Shown in pieces: positions 1 to 6,486 of a DNA stretch of 21,192 nt (position 1 is its first letter; each line of letters starts with the position of its first letter). The stretch covers positions 1-21,192 of the forward strand of contig JBMHDH010000035.1 in assembly GCA_049889495.1 (NCBI GenBank). Reading direction: 5' to 3'. Made by a program: the position numbers and the translations under genes. Origin of the DNA: UBA685 sp049889495 (GTDB lineage: Bacteria > Pseudomonadota > Alphaproteobacteria > Puniceispirillales > Puniceispirillaceae). Below the pieces are notes generated by a model. It was given only the letters and a program-made list of their open reading frames with translations, made no database searches and had not been told where the DNA came from.

Positions 1-74
1 ATTTTTAGTTGTTTTTATATTTTTATTTTTATCCTTTCATTGACTTATTAAGATTGATGACCTAGTTTGACATT

Positions 75-560
75 ATGAACACGCTTGCATTTGACACGCA
101 TAAATTTGTGAAAGATTTAACAGGCGCTGGCCTGACTGACAGTGTCGCGGAAGTCTTGGCAAATCATTATGCTAGCTTGTTAAATGATCGCTTGACGACC
201 AAAGAAGATTTGGTGCGGCTTGATGAAAAATTAACTGGTGAAATGCACAATTTACATGATGGTTTAAAGGCTGAAATGTATAATTTGCATGATGGTTTAA
301 AGGCTGAAATGCATAATTTACATGATGGTTTAAGAACTGAAATGCATAATTTACATGATGGTTTAAGAACTGAAATGATTGGGTTAAATGACAACACCCA
401 GAAAGACATAAAAAGCCTGCGAGAGGAAATGCACATCGGATTTGCTGGTATGGAAGAGCGGATAAATAGTCGGATGATGGTTACTGTTTTATCTGCGCAA
501 CTTGTCACCATCGTTACCATTTGCACTGTAACAGGGCTGTTGCTGTCTTTTGCCAACTAA
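75..560 (+). CDS. DUF1640-like coiled-coil protein with C-terminal membrane anchor
   Basis: This is a 161-residue protein of unknown function. The N-terminus (FDTHKFVKDLTGAGLTD, residues 6-22) resembles the start of DUF1640/CCDC90-type coiled-coil proteins, which are common in alphaproteobacteria and related to mitochondrial MCUR1. Residues about 56-99 are four 11-residue units of the type EMHNLHDGLKA, with a degenerate fifth. An 11-residue (hendecad) period fits a long parallel coiled coil. Residues about 134-158 are hydrophobic and form a single C-terminal transmembrane helix ending in FAN. The likely topology is a cytoplasmic rod anchored by its tail. The ATG has no clear Shine-Dalgarno, and the 74 bases before it are very AT-rich. 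Family assignment is by recognition of the N-terminal motif only. Confidence 0.75.
   Translation: MNTLAFDTHKFVKDLTGAGLTDSVAEVLANHYASLLNDRLTTKEDLVRLDEKLTGEMHNLHDGLKAEMYNLHDGLKAEMHNLHDGLRTEMHNLHDGLRTEMIGLNDNTQKDIKSLREEMHIGFAGMEERINSRMMVTVLSAQLVTIVTICTVTGLLLSFAN
240..371 (+). repeat. 33-bp tandem repeat, four units, inside the coiled-coil gene
   Basis: The four units lie at 240-272, 273-305, 306-338 and 339-371. Units 3 and 4 are identical and the others differ at a few positions. Each unit encodes 11 residues (EMxNLHDGL plus two), so copy-number change would keep the frame and change only rod length. Confidence 0.95.
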
Positions 561-630
561 ACAGGCAAGCAAGGCAGCGTTTTGAAATGATACCACCAGA
601 CTGTTTCGCCAAATTCTTATTTTTAAGCCT

Positions 631-681
631 TTGTCACCACATCAAACTTGTCACCACATCAAACTTGTCACCACATCAAAA
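631..681. repeat. 17-bp tandem repeat, three units, intergenic
   Basis: The unit TTGTCACCACATCAAAC occurs at 631-647, 648-664 and 665-681, with the last base changed in the third copy. It lies in the gap between the coiled-coil gene and the GFA-family gene. A shorter duplicated block, AGAGGATAGG, follows at 713-722 and 728-737 and supplies the purine-rich ribosome-binding region of the next gene. There is no dyad symmetry in the 17-mer, so slippage duplication is the simplest reading. Confidence 0.9.
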
Positions 682-741
682 TAGCGAAACCTAAGCAAAA
701 CAGCCCATCACTAGAGGATAGGCAATAGAGGATAGGATAAA

Positions 742-1173
742 ATGCCAGAAACCTTTCAAACGGGCTTATGTTCCTGCGGCAAATGCACATTCAGCGTTAT
801 GATGCCGCATTATAAATCAGTGGCTTGTCACTGCCTTGATTGCCAAAGACGAACAGGCAGCGCCTTTTCTTTCACCGTCTATTTTCATGAAAGTCATATG
901 AGTTATCAGGAAAAAGATTTTGCCAATTATCAGTTCGCATCAAAGGGTGGCCGCAAAATTATATCCTATTTTTGTGATACCTGCAGCACATCATTATTCT
1001 TCAAAGGTGATTTGCAAAATGATCTGGTTGGCGTAAATGCTGGTTGTTTCTTGGACGGCGTTGGCGCATTTGACATTGACCAACAAGTCTATTGTGAGGA
1101 TAAAGCTGAATTTGTGACCTTAGCTTGTTATGTCGCATTCAAGAAAGGCCCGCGCGTTCTAACAGCCATATAA
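742..1173 (+). CDS. GFA-family (DUF636/CENP-V-like) zinc protein
   Basis: This 143-residue protein belongs to the glutathione-dependent formaldehyde-activating (GFA) superfamily. These are small zinc-binding beta proteins, of which only a few have a proven reaction (S-hydroxymethylglutathione formation); most are uncharacterised. The zinc-binding pattern is complete: Cys10-x-Cys12-x2-Cys15, then Cys29-His-Cys31-x2-Cys34 followed by QRRTGS, and Cys78-x2-Cys81. The length is normal for a single-domain member. A purine-rich GAGGATAGGATAAA stretch precedes the ATG. It sits alone between two gaps of 181 and 101 bases, so an operon partner is not evident. The actual substrate cannot be told from the sequence. 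Confidence 0.85.
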   Translation: MPETFQTGLCSCGKCTFSVMMPHYKSVACHCLDCQRRTGSAFSFTVYFHESHMSYQEKDFANYQFASKGGRKIISYFCDTCSTSLFFKGDLQNDLVGVNAGCFLDGVGAFDIDQQVYCEDKAEFVTLACYVAFKKGPRVLTAI

Positions 1174-1274
1174 TTTGTTTTCTATCAAATCGCTTCTAAA
1201 GTCTGAATAGATCGTGATATCATTTTGGTTAGATATCGAAGATGTGCAGCAAACATCACAGACAGGAGATAAGC

Positions 1275-2150
1275 ATGACTGATAAGCCCTCAATTGGCTT
1301 TATTGGGCTTGGCAATATGGGCCAACCGATGGCAGAAAATTTGGCTAAAGCGGGCTATGATGTGACTGGCTATGACGTAGCGGATATCGCTGTGGCAGGT
1401 ATCACAATGACAGATGAGCCCGAAAAGGCAGCCGCCGATAAAGATATTGTGATTTTAATGTTGCCATCAGATGCCAGCGTCCGACAAGTCACCGCGGCCA
1501 TCTTGCCTGTGATGGCACCACATGCCATTTTAATCGATTCCTCAACCATCCAAGTAACTGTGGCAAAACAATGTGCTGGCTGGGCAAAAGACGCTGGCAT
1601 AACCATGCTTGATGCGCCCGTATCTGGCGGCATCGCCGCCGCGGCCGCAGGCAGTTTAACCTTTATGATTGGCGGTGATGAAACAGCTTTTGCCGCCACG
1701 AAAGCTGTCTTTGAGGTGATGGGCAAAAAGCTGGTGCATTGCGGGGCGTCTGGCGCTGGGCAAGCGGCAAAATTATGTAATAATATGATTTTAGGCATCA
1801 CCATGATCGGCACTTGTGAGGCATTTGCGCTAGCTGATAAATTGGATTTGGACCGCCAAACCTTATATGATGTGGTTTCTTCTGCTTCTGGCCAAAGCTG
1901 GTCTATGACAAGCTATTGCCCTGCGCCAGATGTCGGGCCGCAAAGCCCTGCTGATAATGATTATAAACCAGGCTTTGCCGCTGATTTGATGTTAAAGGAT
2001 TTACGGCTTTCCCAAATCGCAGCAGAATTAACACAGACCAATACAGAAATGGGGCGCCTCGCCACGGAATTATACCGTCGATTTGTCGAAGAAGAGGATG
2101 GCAGAGGCAAGGATTTTTCTGCTATGTTGCAACGCCTATCGTCTTTATAA
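1275..2150 (+). CDS. mmsB: 3-hydroxyisobutyrate dehydrogenase
   Basis: This 291-residue NAD-dependent beta-hydroxyacid dehydrogenase probably oxidises 3-hydroxyisobutyrate to methylmalonate semialdehyde in valine catabolism. Visible are the dinucleotide motif GLGNMG (residues 11-16), the substrate motif DAPVSGG (113-119) and the catalytic lysine K166 in GQAAKLCNN. The stretch SYCPAPDVGPQSPADNDYKPGF resembles the loop typical of HIBADH rather than tartronate semialdehyde reductase. The ATG at 1275 is chosen because AGGAG lies seven bases upstream; an in-frame start at 1242 lacks this. It is followed at 48 bases by a DedA-like gene. No other valine-degradation genes are in the window, so the substrate assignment rests on sequence resemblance alone. 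Confidence 0.88.
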   Translation: MTDKPSIGFIGLGNMGQPMAENLAKAGYDVTGYDVADIAVAGITMTDEPEKAAADKDIVILMLPSDASVRQVTAAILPVMAPHAILIDSSTIQVTVAKQCAGWAKDAGITMLDAPVSGGIAAAAAGSLTFMIGGDETAFAATKAVFEVMGKKLVHCGASGAGQAAKLCNNMILGITMIGTCEAFALADKLDLDRQTLYDVVSSASGQSWSMTSYCPAPDVGPQSPADNDYKPGFAADLMLKDLRLSQIAAELTQTNTEMGRLATELYRRFVEEEDGRGKDFSAMLQRLSSL

Positions 2151-2198
2151 AAGGCCATAGATCTTTATTTCGGCACTTCCTATTTGCGGTCTCACCTT

Positions 2199-2768
2199 AT
2201 GTCCTTTCTAAAACAAAGCTATGAGAAAGCCCTGACAACAGCTGGCACCAAATTTGCCAGAGGCTTTTTATATGTCTTTTCCTTTTTTGAATCGATCATC
2301 ATCCCTATTCCCACAGACCCTCTTTTGGCGGCCTGTACGCTGGCAAAGCCAGATAAATGGATCAGAATTGCGCTATTTTGTGCTTTGGCATCTGTGGCTG
2401 GCGGCGGCGTTGGTTGGATGCTGGGCGCCTTTGCCACAGATTATGTTATGCAATTGGTTGGCATGTTACCTCCTGCCGTGATGAATGAAGATAAATTCGC
2501 CGCTGTTGCAGAAGCGTTTCAAAAATTAGGCCTGCCATTGGTGCTGATCGGGGCTTTTACCCCCTTGCCTTTTAAGGTGATTGCCATATCGGCAGGATTA
2601 TTCAGCTATCCTTTATTGCCATTTATGGTGATTGCGACATTTGGCCGTATCTCTCGTTTCTTGCTTGTTGCCGCAATGGTCCGTTATCATAAAAATAGCC
2701 GCCTGCTTATTAGCCTGATTTCTGTCACTCTGGTTTGTGTGCTTGTAGCTTTTTGGTTCCTAAATTAA
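2199..2768 (+). CDS. YqaA-type DedA/SNARE-associated membrane protein
   Basis: This integral membrane protein of about 190 residues belongs to the YqaA branch of the DedA (SNARE-associated Golgi, PF09335) superfamily. Family members are linked to membrane homeostasis and lipid flipping, but this branch has no settled function. Characteristic pieces are FFESIIIPIPTDPLL near the N-terminus, a glycine-rich helix (VAGGGVGWMLGAF), GAFTPLPFKVIAISAG, and the late GRISRF with its conserved arginines. The ATG at 2199 is preferred over an in-frame TTG at 2184; neither has a strong Shine-Dalgarno. It is 22 bases upstream of dsbB, a pairing I recall from alphaproteobacterial genomes, so co-transcription is likely. 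Confidence 0.85.
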   Translation: MSFLKQSYEKALTTAGTKFARGFLYVFSFFESIIIPIPTDPLLAACTLAKPDKWIRIALFCALASVAGGGVGWMLGAFATDYVMQLVGMLPPAVMNEDKFAAVAEAFQKLGLPLVLIGAFTPLPFKVIAISAGLFSYPLLPFMVIATFGRISRFLLVAAMVRYHKNSRLLISLISVTLVCVLVAFWFLN

Positions 2769-2790
2769 CTAACAACAGATTGCCTGATTT

Positions 2791-3294
2791 ATGCCAGTCA
2801 TGACTTTGATCAAAAAAGGAATAGATGATCAGCCTGTGTTATTCGCTGGGGCGGCATCTGGCATTTTGATTATCGCAGCCTTGCTGTTTGAACATGTTGG
2901 CGGACTGGCACCATGCAAATTATGCTTAACACAGCGTCTGCCGCATTATGTGATGATTGGCGTTGCGATCATCAGCCTGATCATACCGCGCCCTCAATTT
3001 TTATGGCGGTTATTTGGGGCGATGATGCTGGGGCTTACAGCTTTGGTTGGCCTTCAGCATATCGGGGTAGAACAGAAATGGTGGCAAGGCCCGCAAGGAT
3101 GCAGTGCCAATCTATCAACAGGTACTAGCCTCACAGATCTAACAGACAGCCTATTGGCAACGCCTGTTATTCGCTGTGATGAGATTGCCTGGTCATTATT
3201 TGGCATTTCAATGGCAGGGTGGAACTTCATCCTGTCAGCCGCGCTTGCTTTCTTGCTGGTGCGTGCCACTTTTAAAACGAGGACATCACACTAA
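2791..3294 (+). CDS. dsbB: Disulfide bond formation protein DsbB
   Basis: This is a 167-residue inner-membrane quinone reductase that reoxidises periplasmic DsbA. It has four hydrophobic segments. The first periplasmic cysteine pair is APCKLC (C42 and C45), followed by the family-typical QRLPHYVMIG. The second pair is C104 (QGCSA) and C129 (VIRCDE), in the long second periplasmic loop. All four redox cysteines are therefore present. It precedes coq7 by about 20 bases. DsbB passes its electrons to ubiquinone, and Coq7 makes ubiquinone, so the pairing is functionally sensible, although this is my inference. No dsbA is in the window. Confidence 0.93.
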   Translation: MPVMTLIKKGIDDQPVLFAGAASGILIIAALLFEHVGGLAPCKLCLTQRLPHYVMIGVAIISLIIPRPQFLWRLFGAMMLGLTALVGLQHIGVEQKWWQGPQGCSANLSTGTSLTDLTDSLLATPVIRCDEIAWSLFGISMAGWNFILSAALAFLLVRATFKTRTSH

Positions 3295-3315
3295 CAAAGA
3301 TGATGGGTGACAAAG

Positions 3316-3834
3316 ATGGACAAAAAAAGATTAGCTGAATTTCTTCGTGTCAATCACGCTGGTGAACGCGCCGCGCAAACCATTTATAAAGGCCAGCTTG
3401 CGGTTCTGAAAGGCCATGAACATGAAGCAGAAATTCAGCATATGATGGAACAAGAAGTTGAACATCTGGAAACCTTTGACCGTCTGTTAAATGATTATCA
3501 GGTGCGCCCTTCTGTGTTTGATCCTCTATGGGGCGCGGCTGGATTTGCGCTTGGCGCTGTCACAGCGGCCATGGGCCCAAAGGCGGCGATGGCTTGCACA
3601 ATCGCCGTTGAAGAAGTGATTGGGGAGCATTATCACAAGCAGGTGGAAGCCTTGCATGCTGCAGATAGTGAGCCGGAATTAAAAGAAACCTTAGCACGGT
3701 TTCGTGATGAAGAATTAGAGCACCGCGATATCGCAAGAGATAATAAAGGTGAAGAAGCCTTTGCCTATACAGTGCTTCGTTCGGTTATTCAGACAGGCTG
3801 CCGCACCGCGATTAAAGTGGCTGAAAAGCTGTAG
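3316..3834 (+). CDS. coq7: Demethoxyubiquinone hydroxylase Coq7
   Basis: This di-iron monooxygenase hydroxylates 2-polyprenyl-3-methyl-6-methoxy-benzoquinol in ubiquinone biosynthesis. The carboxylate and histidine ligands of the ferritin-like fold are visible: E in NHAGERAAQ, E and H in EQEVEHLE, E in AVEEVIGEHYHKQ, and E with H in DEELEHRD. The protein is about 172 residues, the usual bacterial short form. An in-frame GTG at 3307 adds three residues and cannot be excluded; neither start has a clear Shine-Dalgarno. It is the last gene of the four-gene + strand cluster. Its 3' end overlaps the convergent HNH nuclease gene by 23 bases. Confidence 0.93.
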   Translation: MDKKRLAEFLRVNHAGERAAQTIYKGQLAVLKGHEHEAEIQHMMEQEVEHLETFDRLLNDYQVRPSVFDPLWGAAGFALGAVTAAMGPKAAMACTIAVEEVIGEHYHKQVEALHAADSEPELKETLARFRDEELEHRDIARDNKGEEAFAYTVLRSVIQTGCRTAIKVAEKL

Positions 3835-4447
3835 CCTTTTCACCCTCTATTTTATCCTGCAGCAATTCAGAATCCCAATAAAGATAATCTCGCCAGCTAT
3901 GATGCAAATAATTTGGCGGGAAATGCCTGCCGTTTTCTTGCAATTGCCAAACGGTTGGTTCAGCTGGCTTTTGAATAGGATGCATCGCGCAATCTGATGG
4001 CAATTTTGCCCCTTTACGCAAATTACATTTGCCACATGCTGCCACAACATTAAACCAGTTGGTACGCCCCCCTTTCGCGCGCGGCACAACATGATCAAAA
4101 GTCAGTTCAGATGCTGGCAGACGAACCCCGCAATATTGACAAGAAAATTTATCTCTTAAAAAAACATTAAAGCGGGTAAAGGCAGGATTGCGGCTTTGTG
4201 GCACATAATCTTTTAACGCAATAACAGATGGCAATTTAAAGCTTGTGGTGGGGCTATGCACTTCTTGATCATATTCGGAAATGATGGAAACCCGTTCCAA
4301 AAACACAGCCTTAATGCTGTCCTGCCAGGACCAAAGAGACAAGGGAAAATAACTTAACGGGCGGAAATCGGCATTTAACACTAAGGCAGGCGGCAAAGCA
4401 CCTGCATTCAATCCCACACGCATTCCGGCATTCATTCCGGCGTTCAT
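3812..4447 (-). CDS. HNH endonuclease of the alphaproteobacterial core type
   Basis: This is a 211-residue protein with an HNH nuclease domain. The N-terminal block PALVLNADFRPLSYFPLSLW and the following KAVFLERV...LPSVIALKDYV are the signature of a nuclease family found widely in alphaproteobacterial chromosomes, whose role is not established. Zinc-binding cysteines are C103/C106 (CQYC) and C138/C141 (CGKC); the HNH core is D118-H119, N133 and the CNLRKG turn. The ATG at 4447 is chosen because GGGGAG lies six bases upstream; the frame is open further to 4516. The first residues MNAGMNAGMR come from a 12-bp duplication. The stop codon lies inside the end of coq7 on the other strand. There is no adjacent restriction methylase or phage gene. 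Confidence 0.88.
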   Translation of the reverse strand: MNAGMNAGMRVGLNAGALPPALVLNADFRPLSYFPLSLWSWQDSIKAVFLERVSIISEYDQEVHSPTTSFKLPSVIALKDYVPQSRNPAFTRFNVFLRDKFSCQYCGVRLPASELTFDHVVPRAKGGRTNWFNVVAACGKCNLRKGAKLPSDCAMHPIQKPAEPTVWQLQENGRHFPPNYLHHSWRDYLYWDSELLQDKIEGEKATAFQPL

Positions 4448-4547
4448 TTTCTGCTCCCCTTTTGACATCTTCTTTTTCAAAAGTGAACCACGCTTCATGA
4501 TTAAGCGCAACAGCAAATATCAATATGTGGAAAACAAACGCCCCTCA

Positions 4548-4565
4548 CCCACTATATATAGTGGG
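4548..4565. promoter_or_regulatory. 18-bp perfect palindrome, possible operator or promoter element
   Basis: CCCACTATATATAGTGGG is perfectly self-complementary. It lies 21 bases after the esterase stop and about 100 bases before the HNH start, both on the - strand. It contains a TATATA core that could serve as a -10 box. No T-run follows on either strand, so it is a poor intrinsic terminator. Confidence 0.45.
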
Positions 4566-4585
4566 ATGATCAGAAAAAGAGCCTC

Positions 4586-5314
4586 TTACCCTGTTTTAAT
4601 AAAGGATATCAGGCCATCTAGCGCAGGCCCATCAATGCCATGCCCCAATTCAGGACGCGTTACAAAATGCACCACATGCCCTGCGGCCTCAAGATGTGAT
4701 TTGGCTTGTTGGCTTGCTTGAAATGGCACAACCTCATCACGCATTCCATGCGCCAGAAAGATAGCTGGCCTAGCGGTATCTGATGAAGCTTGTGATTTTT
4801 GTGGGGCAATTAACGCCCCTGAAAGGCTGGCAAATCCAAAGACAGGTAACCGTCCTGATACGGCCATATGTAATGACATCATGCCACCTTGCGAAAAGCC
4901 ACCCACCACAATATCCGTTAAAGATAAGCTATGATGTGCCGCAAAATCACAAATAGCTTGTTCAATTTTTTGCGCGATGGCTGCTATCTCTTGCAGGGCT
5001 GTTTCAGGATTTTGAAAGAAATCTTGCGTTAATTCAAACCATTGACGCCCCATTGGATTGGCACTGCATAAGTCAGGCGCATCTGGGCACCAAAGCGCAC
5101 AATCTGGCAAGGACTGTTGCAAGGGACCTGCCAAATCAATCAGATCGCGCCCATCTGCGCCCCAACCATGAAGCAAAATCAGCGCCTTTTTCGCTTCTGT
5201 CTCCACTGGCCCAGATCCCACTGGCAAAGATCCCACTGGCCCAGATCCTTCTAGCACAGATCTTTCTGGCATAGATAAAGGGCCAGATAACTCACCAAAT
5301 TGTTCTCTCATCAT
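4586..5314 (-). CDS. Alpha/beta-hydrolase, phospholipase/carboxylesterase family
   Basis: This 242-residue serine hydrolase belongs to the carboxylesterase type 2 (YpfH/EstB-like, PF02230) family. The fold starts around residue 44 (ALILLHGWGADG, with the oxyanion HGWG). The nucleophile is S141 in GGFSQGG, the acid is D193 in HGMRDEVVP, and the histidine is H225 in ELGHGID, so the triad is complete. Residues about 13-37 precede the fold and consist of five near-identical five-residue units (xGSGPV type) produced by a 15-bp DNA repeat. They look like an unstructured linker without catalytic meaning. Two adjacent ATG codons start the frame. The natural ester substrate is unknown. Confidence 0.85.
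   Translation of the reverse strand: MMREQFGELSGPLSMPERSVLEGSGPVGSLPVGSGPVETEAKKALILLHGWGADGRDLIDLAGPLQQSLPDCALWCPDAPDLCSANPMGRQWFELTQDFFQNPETALQEIAAIAQKIEQAICDFAAHHSLSLTDIVVGGFSQGGMMSLHMAVSGRLPVFGFASLSGALIAPQKSQASSDTARPAIFLAHGMRDEVVPFQASQQAKSHLEAAGHVVHFVTRPELGHGIDGPALDGLISFIKTG
5203..5277 (-). repeat. 15-bp tandem repeat, five units, in the esterase N-terminus
   Basis: The units start at 5203, 5218, 5233, 5248 and 5263. Unit 1 reads CCACTGGCCCAGATC on the + strand; units 1 and 3 are identical, unit 2 differs by two bases, and units 4-5 are more diverged. Being a multiple of three, the repeat keeps the reading frame open. Confidence 0.92.
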
Positions 5315-5454
5315 CTTATAATACCTTTATCAGCCTGCTGTCTTTGATGTGGCAATCCCTTGCTTGTTACCATAGGGGGGGCTATTGATGAAAGTGGTAT
5401 CATTTATCACCCGAGGCCAAAAAGAAAGGCCCAAAAAGAAAGGATAAGCTGTCT

Positions 5455-6261
5455 GTGCAACAGGTTCGATTTGCCCCTAGCCCCACAGGCCTGCTTCATT
5501 TGGGCCATGTTTATTCTGCGCTTTATGCGTGGCACGCCTGCGGCAAGTCACCAAAGCATTTCCACCTTCGTATCGATGATCTCGATCATACAAGATGCCG
5601 TGACCATTTCATTGACGCCCATATCACCGATTTGCAATGGCTTGGCATCAGCTGGGCGAACACCCCTTTGCGGCAATCAAATCGACTGAACCGCTATCAA
5701 CAGGCACTGAAATCCTTGCAAGAGCGAAATCTGATTTATCCCTGTTTTTTATCTCGTAAAGAACTCAATGAGATCTTATCCGCACCGCAAGAGACAGGCA
5801 GATTAAAAACTGCCCTGCCAGATGATGAGAAAACCAAACGTGAAGCACAAGGCAACCAGCCAGCCTGGCGACTTGATATCGAACGCATCAAAAAAGACCT
5901 GCCCGAATTGCGCTGGCATGATCAACAAAAAGGCACACAAATCATTGATATTGAAATGATGGCAGATGTGGTTATTGCCCGCCGTGATATCGGCGCATCC
6001 TACCATCTGTCTGTTGTGTTGGATGATTATGATTCTGGCATCACATTGGTGACAAGAGGGCATGATTTATTTGACCAAACCGCCATTCACCGCCTGTTGC
6101 AGCACCTGCTTGATTTGCCAACCCCGCTTTATGATCACCATGCACTGATCACAGATGAAGCGGGCAAGAGATTAGCCAAAAGAGATGATGCGCGAAGCCT
6201 ATCGCATTATCGCGAAACAGGCTTAACACGTGACGATATTCTGGCAATGTTACCCTTTTAA
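5455..6261 (+). CDS. gluQ: Glutamyl-Q tRNA(Asp) synthetase (queuosine glutamylation)
   Basis: This 268-residue paralogue of the glutamyl-tRNA synthetase catalytic core lacks the anticodon-binding domain. GluQ enzymes attach glutamate to queuosine in tRNA(Asp) rather than to the tRNA end. The class I motifs are RFAPSPTGLLHLGH (residues 5-18, HIGH equivalent) and KRLAKRD (238-244, KMSKS equivalent). The start is GTG with AGGA ten bases upstream; no ATG is available before the conserved N-terminus. The zinc-binding segment usual in GluQ seems degraded: only C97 (YPCFLSRKE) remains where CxC and a later cysteine are expected. The two copies of CCAAAAAGAAAGG just upstream (5417-5429 and 5431-5443) are a local duplication that provides the ribosome-binding site. 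Confidence 0.9.
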   Translation: MQQVRFAPSPTGLLHLGHVYSALYAWHACGKSPKHFHLRIDDLDHTRCRDHFIDAHITDLQWLGISWANTPLRQSNRLNRYQQALKSLQERNLIYPCFLSRKELNEILSAPQETGRLKTALPDDEKTKREAQGNQPAWRLDIERIKKDLPELRWHDQQKGTQIIDIEMMADVVIARRDIGASYHLSVVLDDYDSGITLVTRGHDLFDQTAIHRLLQHLLDLPTPLYDHHALITDEAGKRLAKRDDARSLSHYRETGLTRDDILAMLPF

Positions 6262-6314
6262 AAAGGCTCTTTAGATCACTTGATTAATTTTTTCTAAAAT
6301 AAATAAAAAATAGT

Positions 6315-6341
6315 TTGACACTTACAGGAAAAGGCTATATG
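6315..6341 (+). promoter_or_regulatory. Putative sigma-70 promoter of an sRNA candidate
   Basis: A perfect TTGACA (6315-6320) is followed after 15-17 bases by TATATGTAT (6336-6344). Transcription would begin near 6350. There is no + strand protein gene downstream before the convergent panC end, which points to an independent small transcript. Confidence 0.45.
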
Positions 6342-6349
6342 TATCGCAT

Positions 6350-6415
6350 CGCACAATGAATTTTTTGTGTTTCCTCCCTATACTCGGTCGTGAGTCCGCT
6401 CACGACCCTTTTTTT
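6350..6415 (+). ncRNA. Candidate small RNA, about 65 nt
   Basis: The stretch between gluQ and the convergent panC carries a promoter-like sequence and then three RNA elements in order. The first is a 5' hairpin GCACAA/TTGUGU (6351-6356 with 6365-6370, one G-U pair). The second is a single-stranded segment containing CCUCCC (6373-6378). The third is a strong intrinsic terminator (6386-6407). A short RNA of this design, with an exposed pyrimidine-rich motif able to pair with Shine-Dalgarno sequences, resembles the anti-SD sRNAs known from alphaproteobacteria, but I cannot match it to a named family. The alternative is that this is only the terminator of gluQ. Confidence 0.45.
6386..6414 (+). 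terminator. Strong Rho-independent terminator
   Basis: There is a perfect 9-bp stem GGTCGTGAG/CTCACGACC with loop TCCG (6386-6407), followed by C and seven T. It works in the + direction only, since the other strand has no T-run after the stem. It ends gluQ transcripts, the candidate sRNA, or both. Confidence 0.85.
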
Positions 6416-6486
6416 GTCTATATTTTGTATTAATATCGATTTGGGAACACATTGTTTCTAAATCGTGAACAATTTTATATGCCATT

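Noticed and set aside
631..681. Three 17-bp repeats as a CRISPR fragment
   Set aside because: The copies are directly abutting with no spacers, and there are no cas genes.
4497..4721. 74-codon + strand frame between HNH and esterase
   Set aside because: It runs antisense into the esterase, crosses the palindrome, and has no SD; the esterase frame has a full catalytic triad.
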